64,000 nt of DNA from assembly GCA_900314255.1 (NCBI GenBank), contig OMUP01000109.1, forward strand, positions 1 to 64,000, in the 5' to 3' direction. Made by a program: the position numbers and the translations under genes. Position 1 is the stretch's first letter. The number at the start of each line of letters is the position of its first letter. Below the pieces are notes generated by a model. It had not been told where the DNA came from, made no database searches, and saw only the letters and a list, made by a program, of their open reading frames with translations. Below, piece by piece: positions 15,769-24,257 of this stretch. Origin of the DNA: an uncultured Lachnospiraceae bacterium. GTDB lineage: Bacteria > Bacillota > Clostridia > Lachnospirales > Lachnospiraceae.

Positions 15769-16588
15769 ACTGGGAGAGACGCAGGAACTTAAGATTGAAA
15801 AGGTCGTGGCATTCGGCGTCTATCTGGGAGACGAGGAGCAGCATGTGCTCCTTCCGCGCAAGGAAGTGCCGGAAGGAGCGAAGAGCGGCGATGTTCTTGA
15901 AGTATTTGTCTACCGGGATTCGGACGACCGGCTTATTGCCACCACGAGGACACCGCTGGTGCGCCTCGGGCAGATGGCCGTCCTGAAAGTGAAGCAGGTC
16001 ACCCGGATCGGGGCATTCCTGGACTGGGGACTTGAGAAGGATCTTCTCCTTCCATATAAGGAGCAGACCGAGAAGCTGCACGAAGGCCAGATGGTGCCGG
16101 TAGTCCTGTACATCGACAAATCCGACCGCCTGGCGGCCACCATGCACGTTTACCGGTATCTCACCAGTGCGCCCGGCTACGCAAAGGACCGCCTGGTCGA
16201 AGGAACTGTCATCCAGATCAATCCGCAGATGGGCGTCTTTCTGGCGGTTGACGGCCGTTACTTCGGGATGATTCCGATGCAGGAGACAACCAGAAAGTAC
16301 GCCCTGGGCGAGCAGGTTCACGGCCGTGTCGCCCGGGTCCGTGAAGACGGCAAGCTCGTCATCGCGGTCCGCGAAAAGGCATGGCAGGCGATGGGAAAGG
16401 ACGCCGAAAAGATCCTGGAACTGCTGCAGAAAAACGGCGGGAGACTGCCATACGGCGACAAGTCCGACCCGGAAAAGATCCGGGAGACATTTGCCATGAG
16501 CAAGGCAGAGTTCAAACGGGCGGCCGGACATCTCCTGAAGGAAGGAAAGATCCAGATCGGCCCGTACGAAATACGGACGGTCGGATGA
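15761..16588 (+). CDS. cvfB: CvfB-type S1 RNA-binding protein
   Basis: A 275-residue protein with S1-like OB domains at about 1-60, 65-130 and 145-210 (GEQVHGRVARVREDGKLVIAV) and a C-terminal winged helix (KIRETFAMSKAEFKRAAGHL). This is the CvfB/YitL layout. In Staphylococcus aureus CvfB binds RNA and affects virulence gene expression. It is probably cytoplasmic, and its targets here are unknown. It is translationally coupled to the thioesterase (eight-base overlap). Its stop TGA begins the recurrent TGACAAATG sequence. Confidence 0.87.
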   Translation: MIKLGETQELKIEKVVAFGVYLGDEEQHVLLPRKEVPEGAKSGDVLEVFVYRDSDDRLIATTRTPLVRLGQMAVLKVKQVTRIGAFLDWGLEKDLLLPYKEQTEKLHEGQMVPVVLYIDKSDRLAATMHVYRYLTSAPGYAKDRLVEGTVIQINPQMGVFLAVDGRYFGMIPMQETTRKYALGEQVHGRVARVREDGKLVIAVREKAWQAMGKDAEKILELLQKNGGRLPYGDKSDPEKIRETFAMSKAEFKRAAGHLLKEGKIQIGPYEIRTVG

Positions 16589-16616
16589 CAAATGAAGGCA
16601 AATGTGACGAAAGCAC

Positions 16617-16634
16617 TTTCACAGATTTGTGAAA
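16617..16634. promoter_or_regulatory. Palindrome downstream of cvfB
   Basis: TTTCACA (16617-16623) and TGTGAAA (16628-16634) form a perfect 7-4-7 inverted repeat in the 219-base gap before the ABC ATPase gene. It is operator-like, and no T-run follows. Confidence 0.4.
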
Positions 16635-16693
16635 AGTCAATAAACATTTTCTCCTGTTTTCGAGAATCGAAAAAAAGTACAAAAATCACCGGG

Positions 16694-16715
16694 ATATTTC
16701 AGTAAATTGAAATAT
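16694..16715. promoter_or_regulatory. Palindrome upstream of the MsmK-type ATPase gene
   Basis: ATATTTCA (16694-16701) and TGAAATAT (16708-16715) form a perfect 8-6-8 inverted repeat. It contains a TTGAAA (16707-16712) that may be a -35, but the best -10-like TATAGT (16738-16743) is 25 bases away. It is a candidate operator for a repressor. Confidence 0.4.
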
Positions 16716-16807
16716 GGTATTAACCTCGGAATTCAGGTATAGTTAGCATAGTTAAAGCCGGCCGGGAGACAAGAGAATCTGCGGCGGCACATATCAGGAG
16801 GAATGGA

Positions 16808-17923
16808 ATGGCAAGCTTATCTCTTAAGAACGTAACAAAAGTTTACCCGAATGGATTTGTTGCGGTAAAAAATTTCAACCTTGAAGTTGCAGATCAGGAA
16901 TTCATCATTTTCGTAGGACCGTCTGGCTGCGGTAAGTCGACGACCCTTCGTATGATCGCAGGACTGGAAGAGATTTCTTCCGGCGAGCTCTGGATTGGCG
17001 ACAAGCTCATGAATGATGTAGAGCCGAAGGACCGTGATATCGCCATGGTATTCCAGAACTACGCTCTGTATCCGCACATGACTGTGTATGACAACATGGC
17101 ATTCGGCCTGAAGCTCCGCAAGGTTCCGAAGGCAGACATCGACAAGGCTGTTCATGAAGCAGCCAAGATTCTTGATATTGAACATCTTCTCGACCGTAAG
17201 CCGAAGGCTCTTTCCGGTGGTCAGAGACAGCGTGTTGCCATGGGCCGTGCTATCGTACGTCACCCGAAGGTATTCCTGATGGATGAGCCGCTCTCCAACC
17301 TGGATGCTAAGCTCCGTGTTCAGATGCGTGTCGAGATCTCCAAGCTTCATCAGAGACTCAATGCAACCATCATCTACGTAACACATGACCAGGTAGAGGC
17401 TATGACCCTTGGTACCCGTATCGTCGTTCTGAAGGATGGTATCATCCAGCAGGTAGATACACCGCAGAACCTCTACTACAAGCCGGATAACCTCTTCGTT
17501 GCCGGATTCATCGGCTCTCCGCAGATGAACCTTGTTGACGCTACTGTTTCCCAGAACGGCGACAAGATTGGCCTGAAGCTTGATGACAAGATCACGATCG
17601 AAGTAGGCGGCGAGAAGGCCAAGAAGGTCATCGACGGCGGCTACGTTGGCAAGACCGTTGTTGTCGGCATCCGTCCGGAGGATATCAGCGATGATCCGGA
17701 ATTCATCGCAAAGCATCCGGAAGGCGTTTTCGATGCGAAGATCAACGTATACGAACTTCTCGGCGGTGAAGCAAACCTTCACTTCGATATCAACGGCACG
17801 ACCTGCACCGCAAAGGTAAGCGCTCACAACGCAATTAAGCCGGGCAGTGTTGTAAAGCTTTCCGCTGATCACACAAGAATGCACATCTTCGACAAGGAGA
17901 CGGAGCAGGTAATCACTCACTGA
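16808..17923 (+). CDS. msmK: MsmK/UgpC-type carbohydrate ABC transporter ATPase
   Basis: A 371-residue ATP-binding subunit of sugar importers, peripheral on the inner face of the membrane. Walker [11 protein letters not shown]-loop [12 protein letters not shown], signature LSGGQRQR, Walker [14 protein letters not shown] and the H-loop THDQVEAM are all intact. The C-terminal 130 residues form the TOBE/OB regulatory domain of the MalK type. No permease or solute-binding gene is near. In Firmicutes, stand-alone MsmK proteins serve several sugar transporters, and that is the likely role. It has AGGAGG before the ATG, its own upstream palindromes and a strong terminator. Codon use looks highly adapted, which suggests high expression. 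Confidence 0.94.
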   Translation: MASLSLKNVTKVYPNGFVAVKNFNLEVADQEFIIFVGPSGCGKSTTLRMIAGLEEISSGELWIGDKLMNDVEPKDRDIAMVFQNYALYPHMTVYDNMAFGLKLRKVPKADIDKAVHEAAKILDIEHLLDRKPKALSGGQRQRVAMGRAIVRHPKVFLMDEPLSNLDAKLRVQMRVEISKLHQRLNATIIYVTHDQVEAMTLGTRIVVLKDGIIQQVDTPQNLYYKPDNLFVAGFIGSPQMNLVDATVSQNGDKIGLKLDDKITIEVGGEKAKKVIDGGYVGKTVVVGIRPEDISDDPEFIAKHPEGVFDAKINVYELLGGEANLHFDINGTTCTAKVSAHNAIKPGSVVKLSADHTRMHIFDKETEQVITH

Positions 17924-17952
17924 TCAGAATTCTGAAAAAAGCATAAACGTCC

Positions 17953-17996
17953 GGAAGCGGCAGGAGATCAAGGATTTCCTGCCGCTTCCTTGTTTG
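17953..17996 (+). terminator. Terminator of the ABC ATPase gene
   Basis: A 13-base perfect stem (17953-17965 with 17977-17989, GGAAGCGGCAGGA and its complement) is followed by TTGTTTGTATTT. Confidence 0.92.
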
Positions 17997-18022
17997 TATT
18001 TATTGTCTGATATTGATATAAT
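17994..18022 (+). promoter_or_regulatory. Promoter of the CdaR-like regulator
   Basis: TTGTAT (17994-17999), 17-base spacer, then an extended -10 TGATATAAT with TATAAT at 18017-18022. It starts within the tail of the preceding terminator. Confidence 0.75.
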
Positions 18023-18087
18023 ATCTTCGATTGTCGCGGCATCAGACACCGGAACCAGTGCGCCGCAATCATCATAAGAGGTATGAT

Positions 18088-19179
18088 ATGCTTTCAAATC
18101 AGGTATTACAGGAGACCCTGGAAGGCCTCCGCTCCATAACCCGGGTAAATATGGCTGCGGTCGATACAGACGGGCGTGTATGCGCGGGAACATTTGAAAT
18201 AACGCCGGAGTGCCTTGCTGCCGCAAGAGAATTCTCCGATTCACCTGCCATCAACCAAGTCGTCAATGACTATCAGTTCTTCCGGATTTCGGAAGGCGAG
18301 CACGTCAGCTATGTGCTGATTCTGCAGGGAAGTTCCGACGAGAACTACATGGTCGGCAGGATGGCTGTGTTCCAGATCCAGCAGCTGCTGTACGCTTACC
18401 GGGAACACTACGACAAGGACAATTTCGTCAAGAATCTTCTTCTGGACAATATTCTGAAGGTCGATATCTTCACCAGAGCCGAGAAACTCGGCATCAAGGC
18501 CAATGTCCCGCGAATCGTCTATATCATTGAGACGCGCCACGGCAAGGATTCATCGGCGCTCGAGACAATCCGCAACCTGTATCAGGGCAAGTCAAAGGGA
18601 TACATCACGGCTGTCGATGAGAAAAGCATTGTTCTGATCCGTCAGGTTGAGGGCACGGAGGAGTATGAGGAGCTTCTCCAGGATGCCAGCACAATCGTGG
18701 ATATGCTCAACACCGAGGCTATGACGGCTGCCAGGGCGGCCTTCGGAACGATCGTGCGCGATCTGCGCGATCTCTCCCGCTCGTACAAGGAAGCGAAGAT
18801 GGCCATGTCGGTCGGGAAGATTTTCTACAGCGAGAAAAGTGTCATCGGCTACAGCAAACTCGGCATCGGCCGTCTGATCTATCAGCTTCCGATGTCCCTG
18901 TGTCAGATGTACATCAAGGAAGTGTTCGGAGAATTCAATCCGCAGGACCTTGACGACGAGACACTGGTGACCGTCAACAAGTTCTTCGAACACAATCTGA
19001 ATGTGTCGGAGACGTCCCGCGAGCTGTACATTCACCGCAACACACTCGTGTACCGTCTTGACAAGCTGAAAGCCACGCTCGGGCTTGACCTGACCAACTT
19101 CGGCGATGCCATCACGTTCAAGATTGCTCTGATGGTCGTGAAGTACATGCGGTATATGGACAGCCGCGACAAGTACTGA
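18088..19179 (+). CDS. CdaR/PucR-type transcriptional regulator
   Basis: This 363-residue protein ends in the PucR/CdaR C-terminal helix-turn-helix: FFEHNLNVSETSRELYIHRNT, followed by LVYRLDKLKATLGLDL, at about residues 300-340. A GGDEF-like middle region (TEAMTAARAAFGTIVRDLRD) and an N-terminal sensor region precede it, as in sugar-diacid regulators. The inducer is unknown. ATG 18088 is favoured over 18031 because AGAGG precedes it and the longer form begins with basic residues. It is followed closely by ftsEX, and the 49-base gap shows no terminator, so read-through is possible. Confidence 0.84.
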   Translation: MLSNQVLQETLEGLRSITRVNMAAVDTDGRVCAGTFEITPECLAAAREFSDSPAINQVVNDYQFFRISEGEHVSYVLILQGSSDENYMVGRMAVFQIQQLLYAYREHYDKDNFVKNLLLDNILKVDIFTRAEKLGIKANVPRIVYIIETRHGKDSSALETIRNLYQGKSKGYITAVDEKSIVLIRQVEGTEEYEELLQDASTIVDMLNTEAMTAARAAFGTIVRDLRDLSRSYKEAKMAMSVGKIFYSEKSVIGYSKLGIGRLIYQLPMSLCQMYIKEVFGEFNPQDLDDETLVTVNKFFEHNLNVSETSRELYIHRNTLVYRLDKLKATLGLDLTNFGDAITFKIALMVVKYMRYMDSRDKY

Positions 19180-19228
19180 TGCGCTGCGTCAGTCAGGCAA
19201 TGTGGCAGGAAAAGGATTTTGATTACGT

Positions 19229-19915
19229 ATGATTATTCTTGAGAATGTGACGAAAAACTATACGCCGGAGATTGCGGCTCTGCAGAACATCAATCTGCAT
19301 GTTTCCAAGGGCGAATTCGTGTTCGTCGTCGGAAAGAGCGGATCCGGCAAGTCGACGCTGATCAAGCTCCTTCTGAAGGAGATTGAGCCGACGTCCGGCA
19401 GAATTTACATCAACAAAAAGTATCTGAACAAAATGCACCGCCGCCAGCTTCCGTATCTGCGCCGCGACATCGGCGTCGTATTCCAGGACTTCCGGCTTCT
19501 TCAGGACCGGACGGTGTTCGAAAACATCGCATTTGCCCAGAAAGTCATCGAGGCGCCGCAGCGCAAGATCCGCACCAATGTGCTGGAAATGCTGTCCATG
19601 GTCGGCCTCGTCGACAAATACAAGGCATATCCGAGTGAACTGTCCGGAGGCGAGCAGCAGCGTGTCGCCATTGCGCGTGCACTGGTGAACCACCCGGATA
19701 TTCTGCTCTGCGACGAGCCTACCGGCAACCTTGACCCGATCAATTCTGCCGAGGTCATGAAGATTATCGACAAGGCGAACAAGCGCGGAACCACTGTGCT
19801 GGTTGTGACCCACAACATGGATATTGTGCAGCAGATGAAGAAGCGCACGATCACCATGAGCGAAGGCCGCATCATCAGCGATATGGAGAAGGGCGGTTAT
19901 TTCTATGAAGATTAA
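19229..19915 (+). CDS. ftsE: Cell division ABC ATPase FtsE
   Basis: A 228-residue ATPase that powers FtsX and so controls peptidoglycan hydrolases at the division or elongation site. Walker A GKSGSGKST, the FtsE-typical VVFQDFRLL Q-loop, signature LSGGEQQRVAIARAL, Walker B ILLCDEPTGNLDP and the THNMD switch are intact. The length is standard. Its last 11 bases overlap ftsX, the usual coupling of this pair. Confidence 0.96.
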   Translation: MIILENVTKNYTPEIAALQNINLHVSKGEFVFVVGKSGSGKSTLIKLLLKEIEPTSGRIYINKKYLNKMHRRQLPYLRRDIGVVFQDFRLLQDRTVFENIAFAQKVIEAPQRKIRTNVLEMLSMVGLVDKYKAYPSELSGGEQQRVAIARALVNHPDILLCDEPTGNLDPINSAEVMKIIDKANKRGTTVLVVTHNMDIVQQMKKRTITMSEGRIISDMEKGGYFYED

Positions 19916-20810
19916 TTCATTTTTTTACCAGCTGAAGCAGGGATTCCTGAATATTCACCGGAACCGCCTCTTCTCGCTGGCTTCTATTGCCACGATTGCG
20001 GCAAGTATATTCATCTTCGGCATTTTCTACAGTCTGGTTGCCAACTTTCAGTACACGCTGAACGATGCGCAGACGAACCTGGCTGTCACCGTTTTCTTTG
20101 ACGATGATATTGACGACGCGACGATCCAGACGATCGGCGACGAGATCCAGGCAAGGCCGGAAGTGGACCGCATTCACTACACATCGGCTGAGGAAGCCTG
20201 GGAGAATTTCAAGACAGAGTATCTGGGCGAATACGAGTATCTGGCGGATGGATTTTCGGATAACCCGCTGGCCAACTCGGCTTCGTATGAGGTATATCTG
20301 AAGGACGCAAGCCAGCAGCAGGAACTTGTCGACTACATCAGCTCTCTGGACGGCGTTCGGCAGGTTAACCGCTCGGAAGACGCGGCGGCGAGCCTTTCCG
20401 GCGCGGCCAGACTGGTCGGCTACATTTCTGTCGCGGTCATCATCGTGCTGCTGGCCGTCTCGATCTTCCTGATTATGAATACGGTCATCATCGGTATCAC
20501 CGTGCGCAAGGAAGAGATTTCGATCATGAAATACATCGGCGCGACGGACGGATTTGTCAATGCGCCGTTCTTTGTAGAAGGCATCACGATCGGTGTCATC
20601 GGCTCCATCATCCCAATGATCATCGAGTACTTCCTCTACAACGGAGCGGTTGACTTTGTACAGAACAAATTCGCGATGCTCAACAACATTCTCCGCTTTA
20701 TGTCGACGGCCCAGCTGTTCCGCGTACTGCTTCCGGTTGCACTGCTGCTGGGAGTTGTCATCGGTCTTCTGGGAACGTTCTTCGCTGTACGCAGACATAC
20801 GAATGTCTGA
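19905..20810 (+). CDS. ftsX: Cell division membrane protein FtsX
   Basis: A 301-residue membrane protein with four helices: near residues 23-45, then three after residue 165 (AVIIVLLAVSIFLIMNTVI, the GVIGSIIPMIIEYFL region and LPVALLLGVVIGLLGTFF). The large extracellular loop between the first two helices (about 50-165) contacts peptidoglycan hydrolases or their adaptors. The segment VRKEEISIMKYIGATDGFV is the conserved FtsX coupling region. It is coupled to ftsE and followed after 15 bases by an S41 peptidase, an arrangement common in Bacillota. Confidence 0.95.
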   Translation: MKINSFFYQLKQGFLNIHRNRLFSLASIATIAASIFIFGIFYSLVANFQYTLNDAQTNLAVTVFFDDDIDDATIQTIGDEIQARPEVDRIHYTSAEEAWENFKTEYLGEYEYLADGFSDNPLANSASYEVYLKDASQQQELVDYISSLDGVRQVNRSEDAAASLSGAARLVGYISVAVIIVLLAVSIFLIMNTVIIGITVRKEEISIMKYIGATDGFVNAPFFVEGITIGVIGSIIPMIIEYFLYNGAVDFVQNKFAMLNNILRFMSTAQLFRVLLPVALLLGVVIGLLGTFFAVRRHTNV

Positions 20811-20825
20811 TGCGGTTTTTGGAAA

Positions 20826-22121
20826 ATGAACATGGATAAAGACGAACAGCCGGAAACATTGCAGAATACAGATTCTTCTCTGCCCGAAGAGCAGCCCGGG
20901 CGTCCGGAGAAGCACAGGCGCACACCGAGAGCCATCATTCTCTATACGGTTGCGATTGCTGTCCTGCTTCTTCTGATTGCGGCGTTTCGAAGCAACCTGA
21001 TTTCCATCCGGATCGGCCGTGTGTATATCGGGCGGGATTCCGGCAGCATCGGTGTACAGTCGATGTTCAAACTGAATCAGCTGGAAAGTGCACTGGACGA
21101 TTTCTACTTTGACAAGCCGGATGCGGACACTTCGGTTGAGGCGGTCGCGAAGGGTTATGTAGAGAGCTATGACGACCCTTACACGGTGTACTATACGCCG
21201 GAGGAGTTCGCGTCGTTCATGCAGAGCAGCAACGGCGTGTCTTATGGCATCGGTGTCATTGTCGGGAAGACGGACGACGGATCACTCCTCGTCAGCCGGG
21301 TAATTTCCGGCGGACCGGCTGAGACGGCCGGACTTCAGGCGGGCGATCTCATCACGGAAGTCGACGGTGTATCGGTTGCGGATGAGGATATTCAGGATAC
21401 AGTGCAGCGGATCAAAGGCGGAGAAGGAACGGATGTTTCGCTCACGGTTCTGCGCGGGGGGCAGACGCTTTCGTTTTCGGTGACCCGCGGAGAGTATGAC
21501 ATTCCGCTTGTGAGTTACAGAGTCCTTGACGGCAACATCGGGTATCTGTATCTGGCAGAGTTTGACGCCAGTGCAGAGGATCAGTTTCTTGACGCGTATC
21601 ATGAGCTGACAGAGGAGGACAATGTTTCTGCTCTGATCATCGATTTGCGCGGCAATCCGGGCGGACTTCTGAACGTGGATACGGATATTCTGGATGAACT
21701 GCTCCCGGACGGCCCCATCGTATCGGTGCGTGACAAGGCCGGCAATGAAGAAGTGACAGAGGGTACAAACCCGGATCAGATTGAGATTCCGCTCGCCGTT
21801 CTGGTGAACGGGCAGACGGCTTCCGCGTCAGAGCTTTTCTCTGCGGCGGTTCAGGACTACGGCGTCGGCACCATCATCGGAACACAGACCTTCGGCAAGG
21901 GCATCGCCCAGACGATCAGGCAGTTTTCCGATGGCAGCGGCGTCAAGTATACAGTTGAGAAGTATTTCACGCCGAACGGCAGAGATATCCATCAGGTCGG
22001 CGTCACACCGGACATTGTGGTGGAGACGGCAGAAGGTGGAACGGAAGATTCCAATCCGGAGACGGACAACCAGCTGGCCGCAGCGATCACATATCTTGAA
22101 GGAAAGCTACAGGAATCATAA
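20826..22121 (+). CDS. S41-family carboxy-terminal processing peptidase (CtpA/B-like)
   Basis: A 431-residue membrane-anchored protease with an N-terminal cytoplasmic tail, one helix near residues 38-58 and an extracellular PDZ domain near 125-215 (GGPAETAGLQAGDLITEVDG). The S41 core follows, with Ser333 in TASASE and Lys358 in FGKG forming the Ser-Lys dyad. DLRGNPGG is conserved. Such enzymes trim secreted or membrane proteins from their C-termini; in Bacillus CtpB works in sporulation signalling. Its place after ftsEX suggests a role in envelope remodelling. Confidence 0.93.
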   Translation: MNMDKDEQPETLQNTDSSLPEEQPGRPEKHRRTPRAIILYTVAIAVLLLLIAAFRSNLISIRIGRVYIGRDSGSIGVQSMFKLNQLESALDDFYFDKPDADTSVEAVAKGYVESYDDPYTVYYTPEEFASFMQSSNGVSYGIGVIVGKTDDGSLLVSRVISGGPAETAGLQAGDLITEVDGVSVADEDIQDTVQRIKGGEGTDVSLTVLRGGQTLSFSVTRGEYDIPLVSYRVLDGNIGYLYLAEFDASAEDQFLDAYHELTEEDNVSALIIDLRGNPGGLLNVDTDILDELLPDGPIVSVRDKAGNEEVTEGTNPDQIEIPLAVLVNGQTASASELFSAAVQDYGVGTIIGTQTFGKGIAQTIRQFSDGSGVKYTVEKYFTPNGRDIHQVGVTPDIVVETAEGGTEDSNPETDNQLAAAITYLEGKLQES

Positions 22122-22176
22122 ATCATGACAGCCGTACTTTACGGACAAGTACGGGGAAAGGTGGAAGTAGAAGTAT

Positions 22177-22674
22177 ATGAAATCTTTCACGCAAAATCAT
22201 CTGGTGACCGGACTGATTCTGATCGTCTTCGGAATCGTTCTTCTGATTCGTCCCGGCAGTACACTTGACATCGTCTGCAAGATTGTCGGAGCTGCCGTTC
22301 TGATCGCCGGAATCGTCGGCGTGGCGGAAGGGCTCGCGGGCAAGAGAAAGGACCCGGCGGCAGTCGCCAATTTCGCGGGCAATGTCGCAGCGGTCATCAT
22401 CGGCATCCTTCTGATCGCATGCTCTGGTCTGATTGTATCCATTCTGCCATTTGTCATGGGAATCCTGATGGTCATCTACAGCGCTGTGGAGATCTTCAGC
22501 GCGCTGAAGGCTGACGGCGGCATTCAGACAGGCAGGCTGGTGATGTCCGTGATCGAGCTCATCATCGGCATTCTGATCATGGCCAATCCGTTCCAGACTG
22601 TCACGCTTCTCATCCGGGTTCTCGGAATCGGAATTATCTTCAGCGGCGTGACACAGATTATGAACAAGAACTGA
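22177..22674 (+). CDS. DUF308 (HdeD-like) membrane protein
   Basis: This 165-residue, very hydrophobic protein has about six membrane helices in three repeats of a Gly-rich pair (GLILIVFGIVLLIRPGS, VMGILMVIYSAVEIFSAL, VIELIIGILIMANPFQ). This is the DUF308/HdeD layout. E. coli HdeD is linked to acid resistance, but the role in Bacillota is unknown. AAGGTGGAAG lies before the start. It sits 55 bases after the peptidase gene and 13 before larB, in the same direction. Confidence 0.85.
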   Translation: MKSFTQNHLVTGLILIVFGIVLLIRPGSTLDIVCKIVGAAVLIAGIVGVAEGLAGKRKDPAAVANFAGNVAAVIIGILLIACSGLIVSILPFVMGILMVIYSAVEIFSALKADGGIQTGRLVMSVIELIIGILIMANPFQTVTLLIRVLGIGIIFSGVTQIMNKN

Positions 22675-22687
22675 GGCTGCGGCCTGT

Positions 22688-24028
22688 ATGAATGAACTGG
22701 ACGTATTAAAGAAAGTACAGAGGGGCGAGATGACGGCGGAAGAAGCCGTCATCCTGCTCAAGGAAAAACCATTTGAAGATCTTGGCTATGCCAAAGTTGA
22801 CCTCCATCGTCATACCCGTCAGGGGGCGACGGAGGTTATTTACGGCGAGGGGAAAACGCCGGAGCAGATCCGCGGTATCGCCGGCACACTGAAGGAACAC
22901 GGGCAGGGACACATCCTGGTGACAAGACTGGATGAGACGAAAGCCGCGGCACTTTCGGACGACGAAACATTTTCTTATTATAAAACGGCGCGTCTGGGCG
23001 TGTACGGCGGGCTCGATCCGTCCGATACCGTGCAGCCGGAAGGAACGATCGCCGTGGTGTGCGCCGGAACAAGTGATCTTCCGGTCGCAGAGGAGGCGGC
23101 TCTGACCGCACAGTTTTACGGAAACAAGGTGCTGCGGCTCTACGATGTGGGTGTGGCGGGACTTACGCGTCTGCTTTCTCATCTTGATGAGCTGGTGCGT
23201 GCTTCGGTTGTCATAACAGTGGCGGGCATGGAAGGCGCGCTCGCGAGTGTCGTCGGCGGGCTGGTGTCCTGTCCGGTCATTGCGGTTCCGACAAGCGTCG
23301 GATATGGCGCTTCGTTTCAGGGGCTTGCCGCGATGCTTTCCATGATGAATTCCTGTGCCTCCGGTGTCACGGTCGTCAATATCGACAATGGCTTCGGTGC
23401 AGCTTTTTCTGCCAACCGGATCAACCGGATGGGGATGAAGAATACGAAGAGCGACCGAAAGGAAGCTGCCTGTGGGCAGGACTTGCAGGAACAGGCCGCT
23501 GCGGATGTCTGTCTGTCGCAGGACCGCGACCGCATCGGAGAACTTTCGTGCAACGTGGACGACATGAGCGGCGAGGAGATCGCATTTGCCATGGAAAGGC
23601 TTCTGGCTGCCGGGGCGCGGGATGTGTTCACGACGCCGGCAGGCATGAAGAAGAGCAGACCGGGGACGGTTCTGACAGTCCTCTGCGCGCCTGGAAGGAT
23701 GACGGAGTTTGAGAGGATGATATTTGCCCTGACGACGACGATCGGAATCCGGGAGTCGGTGAAGGAGCGGGCGGTGCTGCGCCGCAGAGAAATTTGCTGC
23801 GAAACAACGTCCGGCAGAGTGCGCGTGAAGATCAGCGAAGGGTACGGATGCCGGCGGATCAAGGCGGAGGCCGACGATCTGATGGCACTTGCTGAAAGCA
23901 CCGGGAGGCCGGTCGGCGATATCCGGGACGAGGTGGAAAAACAGTATGGAAGAGTACCGGAAGGCGGCAAGGCAGAAGGCCAGGCAGGAGCTGACGGGAC
24001 AGATCGTCAGGATGGGATATCCGGCTGA
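22688..24028 (+). CDS. larB: LarB-LarC(C-terminal domain) fusion, nickel-pincer cofactor biosynthesis
   Basis: The first ~250 of 446 residues are LarB, which carboxylates nicotinic acid adenine dinucleotide in nickel-pincer cofactor synthesis. An N-terminal helix is followed by the NCAIR-mutase-like core with VVCAGTSDLPVAEEA, VAGMEGALASVVGGL and the NSCASGVTVVNIDNGFG block, whose cysteine is thought to attack the pyridine ring. After a linker (252-281), residues 282-415 match the C-terminal half of LarC, the CTP-dependent nickel insertase: NVDDMSGEEIAFAMERLL, TPAGMKKSRPGTVLTVLC, TTTIGIRE. The N-terminal half of LarC and LarE are not in the window. The last 30 residues are low-complexity and overlap the next gene. 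Confidence 0.88.
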   Translation: MNELDVLKKVQRGEMTAEEAVILLKEKPFEDLGYAKVDLHRHTRQGATEVIYGEGKTPEQIRGIAGTLKEHGQGHILVTRLDETKAAALSDDETFSYYKTARLGVYGGLDPSDTVQPEGTIAVVCAGTSDLPVAEEAALTAQFYGNKVLRLYDVGVAGLTRLLSHLDELVRASVVITVAGMEGALASVVGGLVSCPVIAVPTSVGYGASFQGLAAMLSMMNSCASGVTVVNIDNGFGAAFSANRINRMGMKNTKSDRKEAACGQDLQEQAAADVCLSQDRDRIGELSCNVDDMSGEEIAFAMERLLAAGARDVFTTPAGMKKSRPGTVLTVLCAPGRMTEFERMIFALTTTIGIRESVKERAVLRRREICCETTSGRVRVKISEGYGCRRIKAEADDLMALAESTGRPVGDIRDEVEKQYGRVPEGGKAEGQAGADGTDRQDGISG

Positions 24029-24257
24029 GTTTGCCGAGGTTCTGGCGGCGAATCTGCGGACGGAAAAGGCCATGGGGCGCATGTGCGGATATCTGAAGGC
24101 CGCGCATCCGCGGTCTGCGGAGGAGATTGCCGATGAGATGGTGGCCATCCTCTCGGACCGGGAGGCCTGGACGGCGAAGAAGGAAGCACAGTACTACAAC
24201 GCCCGGTACAATTCATGGGTGCGCCGTGGTCTTGATGAGGACGAAGAAGGGGAGTAA
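23946..24257 (+). CDS. Small hypothetical protein overlapping the larB fusion
   Basis: ATG 23946, preceded by GAGGTGG, opens a 103-residue frame that overlaps the preceding gene by 83 bases and ends directly against the glycosyltransferase ATG. The protein is predicted mostly helical, basic in the first third (EYRKAARQKARQELTG), with an acidic end (DEDEEGE). Segments such as VRMGYPAEFAEVLAANL resemble UBA-like helices, but I do not recognise the family. The abutting genes on both sides favour it being real. A longer frame from 23889 is less likely. Confidence 0.65.
   Translation: MEEYRKAARQKARQELTGQIVRMGYPAEFAEVLAANLRTEKAMGRMCGYLKAAHPRSAEEIADEMVAILSDREAWTAKKEAQYYNARYNSWVRRGLDEDEEGE

Noticed and set aside
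22706..24148. A 480-residue minus-strand open frame across the larB fusion
   Set aside because: The plus-strand protein is recognised in full; the antisense product is Arg/His/Ser-rich with no family resemblance.
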